Assembly: GCF_014207655.1 (NCBI RefSeq)
Contig: NZ_JACHHJ010000001.1
Span: 868,001 to 932,000 of the forward strand
Length of the DNA: 64,000 bases
Origin: Geomicrobium halophilum
GTDB lineage: Bacteria; Bacillota; Bacilli; Bacillales; Marinococcaceae
Direction: 5' to 3'
In this document: piece after piece, positions 1-8,778 of the stretch
How positions within the stretch are numbered: the stretch's first letter is position 1
How the letters are laid out: each line of letters starts with the position of its first letter
The notes under the pieces: generated by a model
What the model was told of the DNA's origin: nothing
Seen by the model: only the letters and a program-made list of their open reading frames with translations
Database searches by the model: none
Made by a program: the position numbers and the translations under genes

Positions 1-16
1 GAAAGAGTGGGTCAAT

Positions 17-1261
17 ATGAAAATGCTTTGGGCAGTCTTGTGCATGAGCGTCATTTTTTTAATAGGGGGGGATCCCCCCCTTCTGTCCGCTGAAGATGGC
101 GATGAAGGAATGGAGCAAGGGCTGCCCATCGAAAATGAAGAAACGGACGTAGAGCCATCTGCGGAGGATATGCTGGAAGAGCAAATGGACGAACAAATGG
201 ACAGGCTTGGCTTTTCAGAGATTGAATCGTTTTGGGAAGACATCCGCGGGGAGTATGAATCGTTTTTACCTGAAAGTCAGAGAGGGCAGCTGAATGACTT
301 TATTTCAGGAGAACGCCAATTTGACCCCGTTGAATGGGGACAGGCACTTCTCCGCTTTATTTTGCATGAGATTACAGCCAATATCACCTTACTTGGCACC
401 TTACTGCTTCTTACCGTTTTCACAATGGTGCTTAGGGCATTACAGAATGCTTTTGAACACGCAGCCGTCAGCCGAATTGCTTACAGTGTCTCATTTACGG
501 TTCTGATTATTATTGCAATGAATAGCTTCTACGTTGCTATGTCTTACGCACAAGAAGCGGTACAAAACATGGTTCATTTTATGATTGCGCTTTTACCCAT
601 GTTGCTTGCTCTGCTTGCCATGACCGGCGCTGCATCTTCAGCTGCCCTGTTTCACCCGTTAATCGTCGTTCTTGTTAATACGAGTGGATTATTAATTGAA
701 CGTCTCGTATTGCCTTTATTATTCGTCTCTGCACTGATCAGTGTCATCAGCACAATGAGCGATAAGTTTCAATTGTCGAAACTTGCGACCCTTATTCGTA
801 ACGCGGCCATGGCTGTATTAGGCGCGTTTTTAACCGTATTTCTGGCTGCGATCTCTGTTCAGGGGGCAACGGCTGCTGTCACAGACGGGGTAACGGTAAG
901 AACTGCCAAATATATTGCTGGCAACTTCGTACCTGTGGTCGGCCGGATGTTTACGGACGCCACTGATACGGTAATTGGTGCTTCGCTTTTATTAAAAAAT
1001 ACCGTAGGCGTTGTAGGACTTGGGATTCTTTTTACAATCATTGCCTTTCCTGCCCTCAAAATTCTAGCACTTGCGATTATCTTCCATTTATCTGCAGCCG
1101 TGATGCAGCCGTTGGGAGGAGGGCCGATCGGAACGTGCCTAAGTTTATTTGCAAAAACAGTCCTCTTCATGTTCGCAGCTGTTTCCGTCGTAAGCTTAAT
1201 GTTTTTTCTAGCGATCACAATCATTATAACTTCCGGCAATTTATCATTAATGGTGAGGTGA
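17..1261 (+). CDS. spoIIIAE: Stage III sporulation protein AE (SpoIIIAE)
   Basis: Polytopic membrane component of the SpoIIIA-SpoIIQ channel ('feeding tube') between mother cell and forespore, made in the mother cell. The 414-residue product starts with a hydrophobic signal segment (about residues 1-25), then an acidic soluble stretch to about 110, followed by six or more hydrophobic helices to the C-terminus, as in the family (about 400 aa). It is the first gene in the window and is followed without a gap by spoIIIAF, AG and AH, the conserved operon order; spoIIIAA-AD must lie upstream of the window. The ATG start has only a weak upstream AGAGTGGG. Identification rests on topology plus operon context. 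Confidence 0.93.
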   Translation: MKMLWAVLCMSVIFLIGGDPPLLSAEDGDEGMEQGLPIENEETDVEPSAEDMLEEQMDEQMDRLGFSEIESFWEDIRGEYESFLPESQRGQLNDFISGERQFDPVEWGQALLRFILHEITANITLLGTLLLLTVFTMVLRALQNAFEHAAVSRIAYSVSFTVLIIIAMNSFYVAMSYAQEAVQNMVHFMIALLPMLLALLAMTGAASSAALFHPLIVVLVNTSGLLIERLVLPLLFVSALISVISTMSDKFQLSKLATLIRNAAMAVLGAFLTVFLAAISVQGATAAVTDGVTVRTAKYIAGNFVPVVGRMFTDATDTVIGASLLLKNTVGVVGLGILFTIIAFPALKILALAIIFHLSAAVMQPLGGGPIGTCLSLFAKTVLFMFAAVSVVSLMFFLAITIIITSGNLSLMVR

Positions 1262-1297
1262 GCACTCATCGATTATTTTAATGAATGGATTACGACG

Positions 1298-1891
1298 TTG
1301 ATTGTTTTTTTACTGATCGCCGTCATTCTTGAATTGCTGTTGCCAACAGCAACGATGAAGCGATATGCCGACCTTGTTCTTGGCTTGATTATGATGATTC
1401 TCATCTTACAGCCGGTCTTTGATTTACTGAATCGAGATCCCTCTACATGGTTTGAGTGGGACGAGATTCAGGTCACGGAGGGGGTTGATAAAATGGAATC
1501 TGAAATTGATGAAAAGAAAAGTGAAATACAAGCCAGTCAAGATGCATATATTTCTGAACAAGTAGCTGCTCGTCTCAGTAGTGAAGCTGAACCTGTGTTG
1601 GAAGAGGACTTTGATCTTTTTCTTCAGGACATTGCCGTTTCAGATACTCCGGGCTTGGAAATTTTCGTAGAAGCCGGAGAAGAACCAGAAGAGCAAGAGC
1701 ATGAGGAAGAAGAACCAAGTTCTGTACCACCTGTTGAAGAAGTTTCAACAAATACTACTGAGGCGCCAGATTCCACACGTCCTAACCAGGATAGTAGTAA
1801 TACCGAGGAGGTGCGAGAACGTCTTGCTGAAATTTGGGAGGTCGATGAAAGTATTATTGACGTCAGCCTCGAGGAGGAGGGGGCTGAATGA
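1298..1891 (+). CDS. spoIIIAF: Stage III sporulation protein AF (SpoIIIAF)
   Basis: Component of the SpoIIIA channel complex. Two N-terminal membrane helices (about the first 45 residues, including a LLLPTATMKRYADLV-like segment typical of the family) precede a Glu-rich soluble domain. The coordinates use the first conventional codon, TTG at 1298, but it lacks a Shine-Dalgarno site. The reading frame is open from 1262, directly after the spoIIIAE stop, and the codons before 1298 encode residues resembling the SpoIIIAF N-terminus (DYFNEWITT). GGTGAGGTG at 1252-1260 would suit a start near 1268, where only ATC or CTC is available. The true start may therefore be non-canonical. The gene overlaps spoIIIAG by ATGA. 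Confidence 0.88.
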   Translation: MIVFLLIAVILELLLPTATMKRYADLVLGLIMMILILQPVFDLLNRDPSTWFEWDEIQVTEGVDKMESEIDEKKSEIQASQDAYISEQVAARLSSEAEPVLEEDFDLFLQDIAVSDTPGLEIFVEAGEEPEEQEHEEEEPSSVPPVEEVSTNTTEAPDSTRPNQDSSNTEEVRERLAEIWEVDESIIDVSLEEEGAE

Positions 1892-2532
1892 GTGATTCGA
1901 ATACACCAGAGAAACCGCCGTTTTCCAAATGGCTGCCTTCCGGTGATGGTCCACGAAAGATTCGCTGGTACTATTTAGGAGGATTACTAGTTGTTGGCTT
2001 CATCCTCATGTTTGTTGGTACGAATGGAGATGACGGAGAAGATCCTTCGCTCACTACAGAGACCGAAAACGAAGAAGAGGATCAGTCGACGTTTCTAAAT
2101 AATAACGAGGACCGAAGAGGAAATCTTGGCGACCTTGCTGATCTAGAGCGTGCGTATGCAGGGGAAATGGAAGGGGCATTGGAATCGATTAACGGAGTTT
2201 CAAATGTTGAAATTGTCGTTAATCTAGAATCAACGGAAAGTAAAGTGTATGAAAAAGATACAAACATTCGCGAACAAACCACGGAAGAAACAGATACGGA
2301 GGGCGGCAACCGTACGCTCGAAGAAAGCACAAATGAGGAAACGACCGTGCTCGTACAAGAAGGGGACAGCGAAGAACCGCTTTTGATCAGAACAGAAAAG
2401 CCTGATGTCACCGGCGTCCTTGTCGTCGCCGAAGGTGTTGATCAACTCGATCGTAAAGAGTGGGTAATTGAAGCTGTTACACGCACCCTTGATGTCCCTG
2501 CCCATCGTGTATCGGTATTACCTAAACAGTAA
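1888..2532 (+). CDS. spoIIIAG: Stage III sporulation protein AG (SpoIIIAG)
   Basis: Single-pass membrane protein whose extracellular ring-building domain forms a large ring in the SpoIIIA-SpoIIQ channel. The 214-residue product has a short cytoplasmic N-terminus, one transmembrane helix (about residues 30-48, YYLGGLLVVGFILMFVG), an acidic linker, and a C-terminal RBM-like domain beginning near the conserved LERAYAGEMEGALESI segment and ending in VLPKQ. The ATG overlaps the spoIIIAF stop (ATGA), and an AGGAGGAGGGGG ribosome-binding site lies just upstream. Length and layout agree with the family (about 229 aa in B. subtilis, from memory). Confidence 0.93.
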   Translation: MSDSNTPEKPPFSKWLPSGDGPRKIRWYYLGGLLVVGFILMFVGTNGDDGEDPSLTTETENEEEDQSTFLNNNEDRRGNLGDLADLERAYAGEMEGALESINGVSNVEIVVNLESTESKVYEKDTNIREQTTEETDTEGGNRTLEESTNEETTVLVQEGDSEEPLLIRTEKPDVTGVLVVAEGVDQLDRKEWVIEAVTRTLDVPAHRVSVLPKQ

Positions 2533-2548
2533 CGAAAGGATGAGTGAT

Positions 2549-3259
2549 TTGGTTTTGAAAAAACAAACGGTTTGGCTTTTAACGATGTTAAGTCTTGTCG
2601 CAGTTCTCGGGGTTTATTTTTTCACGCCAGACGGTCCGACAACCAATGAAACGGCACTTGTTGATGAGGGGGAATCTCTTGAAGATTTTGAAGGCGAGCT
2701 TTGGGAACAATTTCTAGAAGAAAATCCAGATAGCGCTGTTGTTGTTGAAGAATGGGATGAAGAAGATGGTGACCCGGCAGAAGAGAGCAATGAAGAAGTT
2801 CCGGCACGAGAAGAAGATGAAGACCCACCTGCTGAAGAAGACCCGCCTGCAGACGAAGAATCAAGTGAAGACATTGAGGTCGCCGCTGACTCTTCTGATA
2901 GCAGTGACTGGTTCAGTGCCTTAAGGATCCAGCGTGAAGAGAATCGCAGCGAATCAAGGGAAGAATACACAAATACACTTGCCTCAAGTGAAGCGACAAC
3001 TGAAGAAAAAAATGAAGCCCAAGAACAACGAGAAGAGCTGCAAGATACCGCCGATCTGGAGCAATCCTTAGAGCAACTCATCCAATCGCAAGGCTACAAC
3101 GATGTCATCGTAATGGCTCAGGATGACGAAGTACGGATCCTCGTGGAGGCAGAAGAACTCTCCAGATCAGAAGTTGTAGAAATTAACCGATTGGCTAGTG
3201 AACAACTTGGCAACCAGCCTGTGGCTGTTGGTTATCATCATGAAGAAGGTGACGAATAG
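2549..3259 (+). CDS. spoIIIAH: Stage III sporulation protein AH (SpoIIIAH)
   Basis: Mother-cell membrane protein that binds forespore SpoIIQ across the intermembrane space. An N-terminal helix beginning KKQTVWLLTMLSLVAV is nearly the SpoIIIAH signature; a very acidic linker (about residues 40-125, rich in EE and PAEE) leads to the C-terminal EscJ/YscJ-like ring domain ending GNQPVAVGYHHEEGDE. The start is chosen at TTG 2549 because AAAGGATG (2535-2542) lies about 7 nt upstream; ATG 2540 overlaps that ribosome-binding site, and TTG 2555 is a further alternative. This is the last gene of the operon, closed by a hairpin at 3268-3293. Confidence 0.92.
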   Translation: MVLKKQTVWLLTMLSLVAVLGVYFFTPDGPTTNETALVDEGESLEDFEGELWEQFLEENPDSAVVVEEWDEEDGDPAEESNEEVPAREEDEDPPAEEDPPADEESSEDIEVAADSSDSSDWFSALRIQREENRSESREEYTNTLASSEATTEEKNEAQEQREELQDTADLEQSLEQLIQSQGYNDVIVMAQDDEVRILVEAEELSRSEVVEINRLASEQLGNQPVAVGYHHEEGDE

Positions 3260-3267
3260 AAAATGGA

Positions 3268-3293
3268 GGACCCCGGGAGTGGGTCCTTCTTTG
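3268..3293 (+). terminator. Terminator of the spoIIIA operon
   Basis: A six-base stem GGACCC/GGGTCC (3268-3273 and 3281-3286) with a 7-nt loop is followed by TTCTTTG. It sits 9 nt after the spoIIIAH stop. The U-tract is imperfect but the position is as expected. Confidence 0.6.
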
Positions 3294-3530
3294 CTGTACC
3301 CAGTGTACAAGGTGGTGAAAATCTACTGCGGGTTTAGTAAATCTGACGTCGGCATGCCTGATTCAGTATTCTCAAGTTAAGAAGACACCATCCTCCCGGT
3401 ACCTTTACAAAAAATGCTTTATTTTTTCGGCGAAGTTTTCCCGTAGGTTTTAAACACACACTTAAAGGATGAAATCACCCCATCTACGTGCTATAATCAA
3501 CATAAGTTACAAATGGATGTAAAAGAGGGA

Positions 3531-3797
3531 TGTTCAAAAAGTCCGGGAAAATAGCGGTCGTATTTCTTCGTCGACTTGCTTCTGCGCACCTCATGTATGA
3601 AAACCATATCCTCGAAAAAGAAACCCACTTTTTCGTCGTGCGAAGGAATACTTACGAAGCGGTCAGTTGGCGCTTTGCTCCTCGGAAAAGAATCCCCCTT
3701 TTCCTTCGTGAGAAGGGAATGCTTTCGTGGTGCAAGCAGGATGTTCGCAGCTACGTCTTCTCGAACGACTCGGTTTTTTTGTCCTCCTTTTTGAACA
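3531..3797 (+). repeat. MITE-like interspersed repeat, copy A (full length)
   Basis: The longest clearly bounded copy of an intergenic repeat family in this window. Its ends form an inverted repeat: TGTTCAAAAAG at 3531 and its complement ending at 3797, flanked by AGAGGGA on the left and CGCACTATAAG on the right. The left arm continues TCCGGGAAAA, the right arm (reversed) GAGGACAAAA. An internal block (about 3676-3750, containing GAATCCCCCTTTTCC and CTTTCGTGGTGCAAG) is nearly identical in copy E (21587-21660). Short ORFs cross it on both strands but share no reading frame between copies, so it is treated as non-coding. Confidence 0.75.
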
Positions 3798-3865
3798 CGC
3801 ACTATAAGTGAAATTCGTACGTTGCGCATGTATTTTTCGATTGATACGGTAATAAGGAGAGTTCT

Positions 3866-4243
3866 TTGAAAATGGAATGGAATGATTTAACAGAAGGTGC
3901 AAAAGCAGTTCTGGAACAAACACGTAATCTAAAAAACGATCATATTCAAATTGTTGAATTTGAAGTTGGTTATGAGGAAGAGGTCTCAGAAGAGAATCCT
4001 CATCCGATTTCGATTCAAGAAGAAGATTACCAAAACCTCAAGAGGTTTACTGAAGAAAATGAGTATGAGGATCGCTATCATATGGCTCGTAACAAAAACA
4101 TGGTAAAGATCATTTTATTAGAGGATAATAAGATTCCGGATAATTTATCGGAGTTCCCGGTTTTTCGGCAATATCGCATGGATCGTTTGCGGGAAGAACA
4201 GGCTAGGCTTGCCGAGGAATATAAGCAGGAAAAATCTGACTAG
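3866..4243 (+). CDS. Hypothetical protein, 125 aa, acidic
   Basis: I do not recognise this protein. It has no signal peptide or membrane segment, is rich in Glu, Asn and Arg, and probably forms helices in the C-terminal third (RQYRMDRLREEQARLAEEYKQ). It starts at TTG 3866 with AAGGAG 6 nt upstream, a strong signal that supports real translation; ATG 3872 is the alternative. It occupies the place where accB-accC lie in B. subtilis and ends 15 nt before the Asp23-like gene, so it probably belongs to the yqhY-nusB-folD transcription unit. A TATAAT at 3492-3497 lies on the far side of repeat A. Confidence 0.75.
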   Translation: MKMEWNDLTEGAKAVLEQTRNLKNDHIQIVEFEVGYEEEVSEENPHPISIQEEDYQNLKRFTEENEYEDRYHMARNKNMVKIILLEDNKIPDNLSEFPVFRQYRMDRLREEQARLAEEYKQEKSD

Positions 4244-4258
4244 CAGGGGGCATTGACA

Positions 4259-4672
4259 ATGAGTGAGTATCAAATGCTAGATCTTGAAGAGCAAGAAAAT
4301 GATTTAGGTAAAGTGGAAATATCTCCAGAAGTGATTGAGGTGATCACAGGTATTGCTACTTCTGAAGTGGAAGGTATATCAGCACTTCGAGGGAATTTTG
4401 CAACTGGTGTTGCCGAGCGTTTTGGTAAGAAGAATCATGGAAAAGGTGTAAAAGTGGAACTGGGAGAAGATGGTGTTGTTATCGATGTTTCCATCGTTGC
4501 CTTTTACGGAGTCTCAGTGCCTGAAGTCGCAAATCAAGTGCAAAGAAATATTCAACAAACATTGGCGACAATGACATCCATTACAATAGATCAAATTAAT
4601 ATTCATGTCGTCGGCATTCACTTTGAGCAGCCGGAAGAACAAGAGCTGCAAGTAGAGCGCTTGTCAGAATAA
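4259..4672 (+). CDS. yqhY: Asp23/Gls24 family protein (YqhY-like)
   Basis: Small cytosolic Asp23/Gls24-domain protein. Members are tied to envelope stress or, for YqhY, to control of acetyl-CoA carboxylase in B. subtilis. The domain spans about residues 15-120, with the family segments GKVEISPEVIEVITGIA and RGNFATGVAERFGKK. Start: ATG 4259 with AGGGGG 9 nt upstream; an in-frame TTG at 4253 is too close to that site. Gene order (yqhY-nusB-folD) matches Bacillus, but accB-accC, normally just upstream, are missing. Confidence 0.88.
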   Translation: MSEYQMLDLEEQENDLGKVEISPEVIEVITGIATSEVEGISALRGNFATGVAERFGKKNHGKGVKVELGEDGVVIDVSIVAFYGVSVPEVANQVQRNIQQTLATMTSITIDQINIHVVGIHFEQPEEQELQVERLSE

Positions 4673-4774
4673 AAACCACAGCAAGACACGAGGATGTTAC
4701 GTATCGGATGAGATCCGGAATATCTTCCTCTTATTTGAATCTGAATACAAGAAGAGAAGTAAAGGGATGAAGGC

Positions 4775-5176
4775 ATGAATCGTAGATGGGCAAGAATAAG
4801 AGCAGTACAAGCCCTGTATCAGGTAGAAATGACAGATGTAGATTGGGATCAGGCGCTTGCAGCTGCGTTGGACGAAGAAGAAGCAGCAGACGATTACCTT
4901 GAGGATGTAATCCCTGGAACGATTGGGGCCCTTTCGGAAATCGACAAGCGTATTGTCAATCATCTTGAAAATTGGTCATTAGAGAGAGTCGGAAACGTTG
5001 ATCGGGCGGTCATGCGTCTGGCTGTTTATGAGTTGCTATATCAAGATGATATTCCACTGCACGTAACTTTAAATGAAGCCGTCAACACGGCAAAGGCATT
5101 TGGCGGTGATGAGGCCGGCAAGTTTGTCAACGGTGTGTTATCAAATGTCTTGAAAGAGCATAAAGAAGGAAAGTAG
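4775..5176 (+). CDS. nusB: Transcription antitermination factor NusB
   Basis: All-helical RNA-binding factor that, with NusE (S10), binds boxA in rRNA leaders. At 133 aa it has the family length. The N-terminus RRWARIRAVQALYQVEM and the C-terminal run VDRAVMRLAVYELLY...NEAVNTAKAFGG...FVNGVLSNV are classic NusB motifs. ATG 4775 is preceded by AAAGGGATGAAGG. folD follows after 7 nt, indicating one operon. Confidence 0.97.
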   Translation: MNRRWARIRAVQALYQVEMTDVDWDQALAAALDEEEAADDYLEDVIPGTIGALSEIDKRIVNHLENWSLERVGNVDRAVMRLAVYELLYQDDIPLHVTLNEAVNTAKAFGGDEAGKFVNGVLSNVLKEHKEGK

Positions 5177-5183
5177 GCAGAAA

Positions 5184-6044
5184 ATGACAGCGACGTTGAT
5201 TAACGGAAAACAAATTGCAACACAATTGAGAAGTGAACTGGCAGAACAAGTTACCGAATTGGTGTCCAAAGGCGTTCAACCCTCACTAGCGGTGATATTG
5301 GTCGGGGATGATCCAGCTTCTCATAGTTATGTAAGAGGTAAAGAAAAAGCTTGTGAAAAGGCAGGGATTTTATCGATTGTTAAAAGACATCCTTCTTCTT
5401 TAAAAGAGGATGAACTCCTTGCCGAAATTGATACTTTAAACGAAGATTCAAGCGTTCATGGTATTCTTGTACAAATGCCGTTACCGGATCATATTTCTGA
5501 GAATGCCGTTTTAGAAAGAATAGCCGTAGACAAAGACGTGGATGGATTTCACCCTGTTAATGCCGGCCGTTTAATAACTGGCAAAGACTCGTTTAAACCG
5601 TGTACACCCTTAGGGATTATGAAAATGTTGGAATTCAGTGGTGTGGAACCTAAGGGGAAACATGCTGTTGTCGTCGGACGTAGTCACCTCGTTGGCAAGC
5701 CTGTAGGTCAACTTCTTTTAAACCAGGACGCCACGGTTACTTATTGTCATTCTAAAACGAATGATCTCGCTTCGATTACGCGGCAGGCAGACATTCTCAT
5801 AGCAGCGGTGGGCCGTGTTAATATGATTGGTGTTGAACATGTAAAACCCGGAGCAGCAGTTATTGACGTAGGGATTAACCGTCTAGATAACGGCAAACTT
5901 TCTGGGGACGTACAATTTGATGAAGTACAAGAGAGGGCAGGCTGGATCACCCCGGTCCCAGGAGGCGTAGGACCGATGACGATTACGATGCTCCTATATA
6001 ATACGGTAGCAGCGGCGCGGGGGAAGATGTCCAATGAATCCTGA
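5184..6044 (+). CDS. folD: Bifunctional methylenetetrahydrofolate dehydrogenase/cyclohydrolase
   Basis: FolD interconverts 5,10-methylene-THF, methenyl-THF and 10-formyl-THF with NADP, supplying one-carbon units. The 286-aa product carries the catalytic region SYVRGKEKACEKAGI (active-site Tyr/Lys), VQMPLPDHI, DKDVDGFHPVNAGRL and the NADP-binding GRSHLVGKPVGQLL, ending with the family motif PVPGGVGPMTITML. It overlaps xseA by 11 nt, implying translational coupling. Confidence 0.98.
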   Translation: MTATLINGKQIATQLRSELAEQVTELVSKGVQPSLAVILVGDDPASHSYVRGKEKACEKAGILSIVKRHPSSLKEDELLAEIDTLNEDSSVHGILVQMPLPDHISENAVLERIAVDKDVDGFHPVNAGRLITGKDSFKPCTPLGIMKMLEFSGVEPKGKHAVVVGRSHLVGKPVGQLLLNQDATVTYCHSKTNDLASITRQADILIAAVGRVNMIGVEHVKPGAAVIDVGINRLDNGKLSGDVQFDEVQERAGWITPVPGGVGPMTITMLLYNTVAAARGKMSNES

Positions 6045-7404
6045 AGAGCGTTATCTTTCCGTCACACAGCTAACAAGGCAAATCAAGGGATTGCTTGACC
6101 AGAGCCCCCTATTGAATGATGTATTTTTACGTGGAGAGATTTCGAACTTTAAGCATCATAGCCGGGGTCATATGTATTTCACGATTAAAGATGAAAAGGC
6201 GCGAGTGTCGGCCGTTATGTTTGCCGGTAACAATCGCGCCTTACGTTTTCGGCCCGAAAGCGGGATGAAAGTTCTCGTTCGCGGCAATGTTTCCGTCTAT
6301 GAACCGTATGGCCAATATCAATTATACGTACGTATGATGGAACCTGATGGAATCGGTCAATTATATTTGGCCTATGAACAATTGAAGAAGAAATTAGAGG
6401 CAGAAGGGATGTTCCATACATCCAGAAAACAACCACTGCCGAAATTTCCGGAAAATATCGCGGTGGTCACCTCAAGGACTGGCGCGGTCATTCGTGATAT
6501 TTATACAACGGTGAAAAGAAGGTATCCACAAGCGGCGATTTCACTATACCCTGTAGCCGTTCAGGGGCCGGATGCAGTACCAAGCATTGTGCGTGCCCTC
6601 AAGCAAGCAGATGAAGATGGAAGCGATGTTATGATTGCAGGAAGAGGGGGTGGCTCGATTGAAGAGCTTTGGTCTTTTAATGATGAACAAGTGGTGCGAA
6701 CCGCTGCTTCATTAAAAACCCCGCTCATATCCGCGGTTGGACATGAGACAGATGTGACTTTAATGGACTTCATTGCTGACGTGCGGGCGGCCACCCCTAC
6801 AGCAGCTGCCGAGATAGCTGTCCCTTCCCTGAGTGAGTGGCAGGAAAAGCTCGACACGCATAAAGCCCGTTTGCAACAGGGGATGCAACAGAATCTAATG
6901 AGCCGAAAAGAGAAGCTGTCTTATTTGAGGAACGCCTACGCTTTTCGTTATCCGGAGCAACTAGTCAAGCAAAAAGAGCAGGAACTAGATCGAAATCTCG
7001 ATCAACTCCATCGCAGTATGCAAACGAGTATGCATTTACGCAGACAACGCTTGAATGAGCAGCGCCGACGCATTTCTTCACTCAAGCCCTCCTACTTGGT
7101 TGAACAAAAAAGGCAGACACTTGAAACCAATACGAAGCAGCTGCGAGGAGAATTTCGTCGCTTGCTCACTAATAAATCCAATAACTATGACCAATTGCTC
7201 TCTAAGCTTACGATTTTAAATCCATTACAGACGTTGAAGAGGGGCTACACCGTCGCATATCATGGAAACGAATTGCTTAAAATGGCAAATGATGTTGACA
7301 TTGCTGATGAAATAAAGGTTTATTTTCAGGATGGGTCGATCAAAGGTAAGGTCATTGAAAAAGAAAGCGAAACGTTTGAAGGGGATGGAGAAAATGGCAA
7401 ATGA
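6034..7404 (+). CDS. xseA: Exodeoxyribonuclease VII large subunit
   Basis: Catalytic subunit of ExoVII, a single-strand-specific exonuclease degrading DNA from either end. The 456 residues comprise an N-terminal OB fold (about 1-115), the catalytic core with [11 protein letters not shown]-like [28 protein letters not shown] and [28 protein letters not shown]-type segments (about 145-270), then long coiled-coil arms to about 400 and a C-terminal clamp. It overlaps folD upstream and xseB downstream. Confidence 0.98.
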   Translation: MNPEERYLSVTQLTRQIKGLLDQSPLLNDVFLRGEISNFKHHSRGHMYFTIKDEKARVSAVMFAGNNRALRFRPESGMKVLVRGNVSVYEPYGQYQLYVRMMEPDGIGQLYLAYEQLKKKLEAEGMFHTSRKQPLPKFPENIAVVTSRTGAVIRDIYTTVKRRYPQAAISLYPVAVQGPDAVPSIVRALKQADEDGSDVMIAGRGGGSIEELWSFNDEQVVRTAASLKTPLISAVGHETDVTLMDFIADVRAATPTAAAEIAVPSLSEWQEKLDTHKARLQQGMQQNLMSRKEKLSYLRNAYAFRYPEQLVKQKEQELDRNLDQLHRSMQTSMHLRRQRLNEQRRRISSLKPSYLVEQKRQTLETNTKQLRGEFRRLLTNKSNNYDQLLSKLTILNPLQTLKRGYTVAYHGNELLKMANDVDIADEIKVYFQDGSIKGKVIEKESETFEGDGENGK

Positions 7405-7639
7405 ACAAGAAACAGAGAATAAGCAAACGTTTGAAGCTGACATGAAAAAACTTGAGCATATTATCAATCAACTTGAAGAGGGCGATGTCCCGTTAGAAAA
7501 AGCCATCGATATGTATCAGACGGGCATGCAACTATCCAAGCGCTGCCATGATCAATTACAGCGCGTAGAGAAGCAAATGGATCGTATTGTGAGTGAGACA
7601 GGGGAAACGGTTCCTTTGCAAGTTGAAGAAGGTGAATAA
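7394..7639 (+). CDS. xseB: Exodeoxyribonuclease VII small subunit
   Basis: Small helical subunit that packs on the XseA arms; several copies bind each large subunit. The 81-aa product has the family core [18 protein letters not shown] and [22 protein letters not shown] 7394 is chosen: GAAGGGG ends 9 nt upstream, whereas ATG 7385 abuts that site. It overlaps the xseA end by 11 nt. Confidence 0.96.
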   Translation: MANEQETENKQTFEADMKKLEHIINQLEEGDVPLEKAIDMYQTGMQLSKRCHDQLQRVEKQMDRIVSETGETVPLQVEEGE

Positions 7640-7641
7640 GA

Positions 7642-8535
7642 GTGACAAGAGAAGGAATCAATCAACTGGTTGAAGAGCATGTACCGAAACTCGTGGAGAC
7701 GATTACTACTCATATAGAGACGCTTACGGCTCCCCAACGCTTGAAAGAAGCAATGCTTTATTCAATCAACGCCGGCGGCAAACGGATTCGACCGCTTTTG
7801 CTCATCGCGACTGCTGGTAGCTACGGAAGTGTTACAAATGCTGCTTATAAGCTGGGTGCTGCCGTTGAGATGGTACACACGTATTCACTCATCCATGACG
7901 ATTTACCAAGCATGGATGATGATGATATAAGGAGGGGGAAGCTGACGAATCATAAAGTGTATGGAGAGGCGATGGCGATTTTAGCCGGAGACGCCCTCTT
8001 GACTGAAAGCTTCTCCTTAATTACAGACATTTCCGAGCAGGACTTGGCTCCACGGGATGCGCTATTTTTAAGCAGCCGCCTTTCCGAAGCGAGCGGGGCG
8101 TTAGGAATGGTTGGGGGGCAAGTGGATGACTTGGCTGCAGAGAATTGTTCACTTACGCTGGATGAACTTGAATCCATTCATCGCCGCAAAACCGGTGCGT
8201 TATTAGCTTTTGCCGTTGAGGCAGGTGGCCTGGTAGGAACTTCACCGAAGGAAGATCTTACGCATTTACGGAAATTTGCTGAAGAAATCGGCGTTGCCTT
8301 TCAAATCAAAGATGATATTCTTGATGTCGAAGGAGATGAATCAGCAATTGGTAAGCCGATAGGAAGTGATGTTGATAATAAAAAAAGCACTTACCCGAGT
8401 CTGCTTTCTATCACTGAAGCGAAACGTAAATTGCGAAATCATATCGAAGCAGCAGAAAATGCATTAAAATCTCTTTCAGTACCTGCACCAGCTCTTTTTT
8501 CAGTCCTTTCTTATATTGAATTAAGGGATCGCTAA
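7642..8535 (+). CDS. ispA: Polyprenyl (farnesyl) diphosphate synthase
   Basis: Condenses IPP with DMAPP/GPP to farnesyl diphosphate, precursor of undecaprenyl, quinone and other prenyl chains. The 297-aa trans-prenyltransferase has the first Asp-rich motif in SLIHDDLPSMDDDD, the second in FQIKDDILDVEGD, and the GGKRIRPLL substrate motif. GTG start 2 nt after the xseB stop, with AAGAAGGTG upstream. The xseA-xseB-ispA-dxs order is the usual Bacillus arrangement. Confidence 0.96.
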   Translation: MTREGINQLVEEHVPKLVETITTHIETLTAPQRLKEAMLYSINAGGKRIRPLLLIATAGSYGSVTNAAYKLGAAVEMVHTYSLIHDDLPSMDDDDIRRGKLTNHKVYGEAMAILAGDALLTESFSLITDISEQDLAPRDALFLSSRLSEASGALGMVGGQVDDLAAENCSLTLDELESIHRRKTGALLAFAVEAGGLVGTSPKEDLTHLRKFAEEIGVAFQIKDDILDVEGDESAIGKPIGSDVDNKKSTYPSLLSITEAKRKLRNHIEAAENALKSLSVPAPALFSVLSYIELRDR

Positions 8536-8537
8536 AA

Positions 8538-8650
8538 GTGTTGGCTTCGAAAAAATGTTTTCTTCGCGTGAGGTGATTGCTTACCTAGTGACAAGCAACC
8601 CTGGTGGCTGCACCCGATCTACTTGGCTTTGTTTGCCCCCTTTGTGAACA
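8538..8650 (+). repeat. Possible decayed copy of the interspersed repeat (copy B)
   Basis: Between ispA and dxs, a stretch begins GTGTTGGCTTCGAAAAAA and ends CTTTGTTTGCCCCCTTTGTGAACA, resembling the right end of copy G (GGCTTTTTTGTCCTCATTTTTGAAC) with several mismatches; it also shares TTTTCTTCGCG with copy E. The left terminal repeat is poorly conserved, so this assignment is weak. Confidence 0.35.
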
Positions 8651-8778
8651 GTCACGTTTGTTGCTACCTTTTGGTAGCATTTTTAGCTTATTGTAAGTAA
8701 AATGAAGGGAACACATTTTTTGAGAAGTTATGGGAAACTATAACTTTATAGATTTTAACGAAAGAGGGGGTTTGCCGC

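Noticed and set aside
2614-3081. 155-residue Ser-rich open frame on the minus strand
   Set aside because: It is the complement of the Glu-rich linker of spoIIIAH; low-complexity coding sequence creates long antisense frames, and there is no ribosome-binding site.
3530-3811. Small open frames crossing repeat A on both strands
   Set aside because: The frames are not conserved among the other repeat copies.
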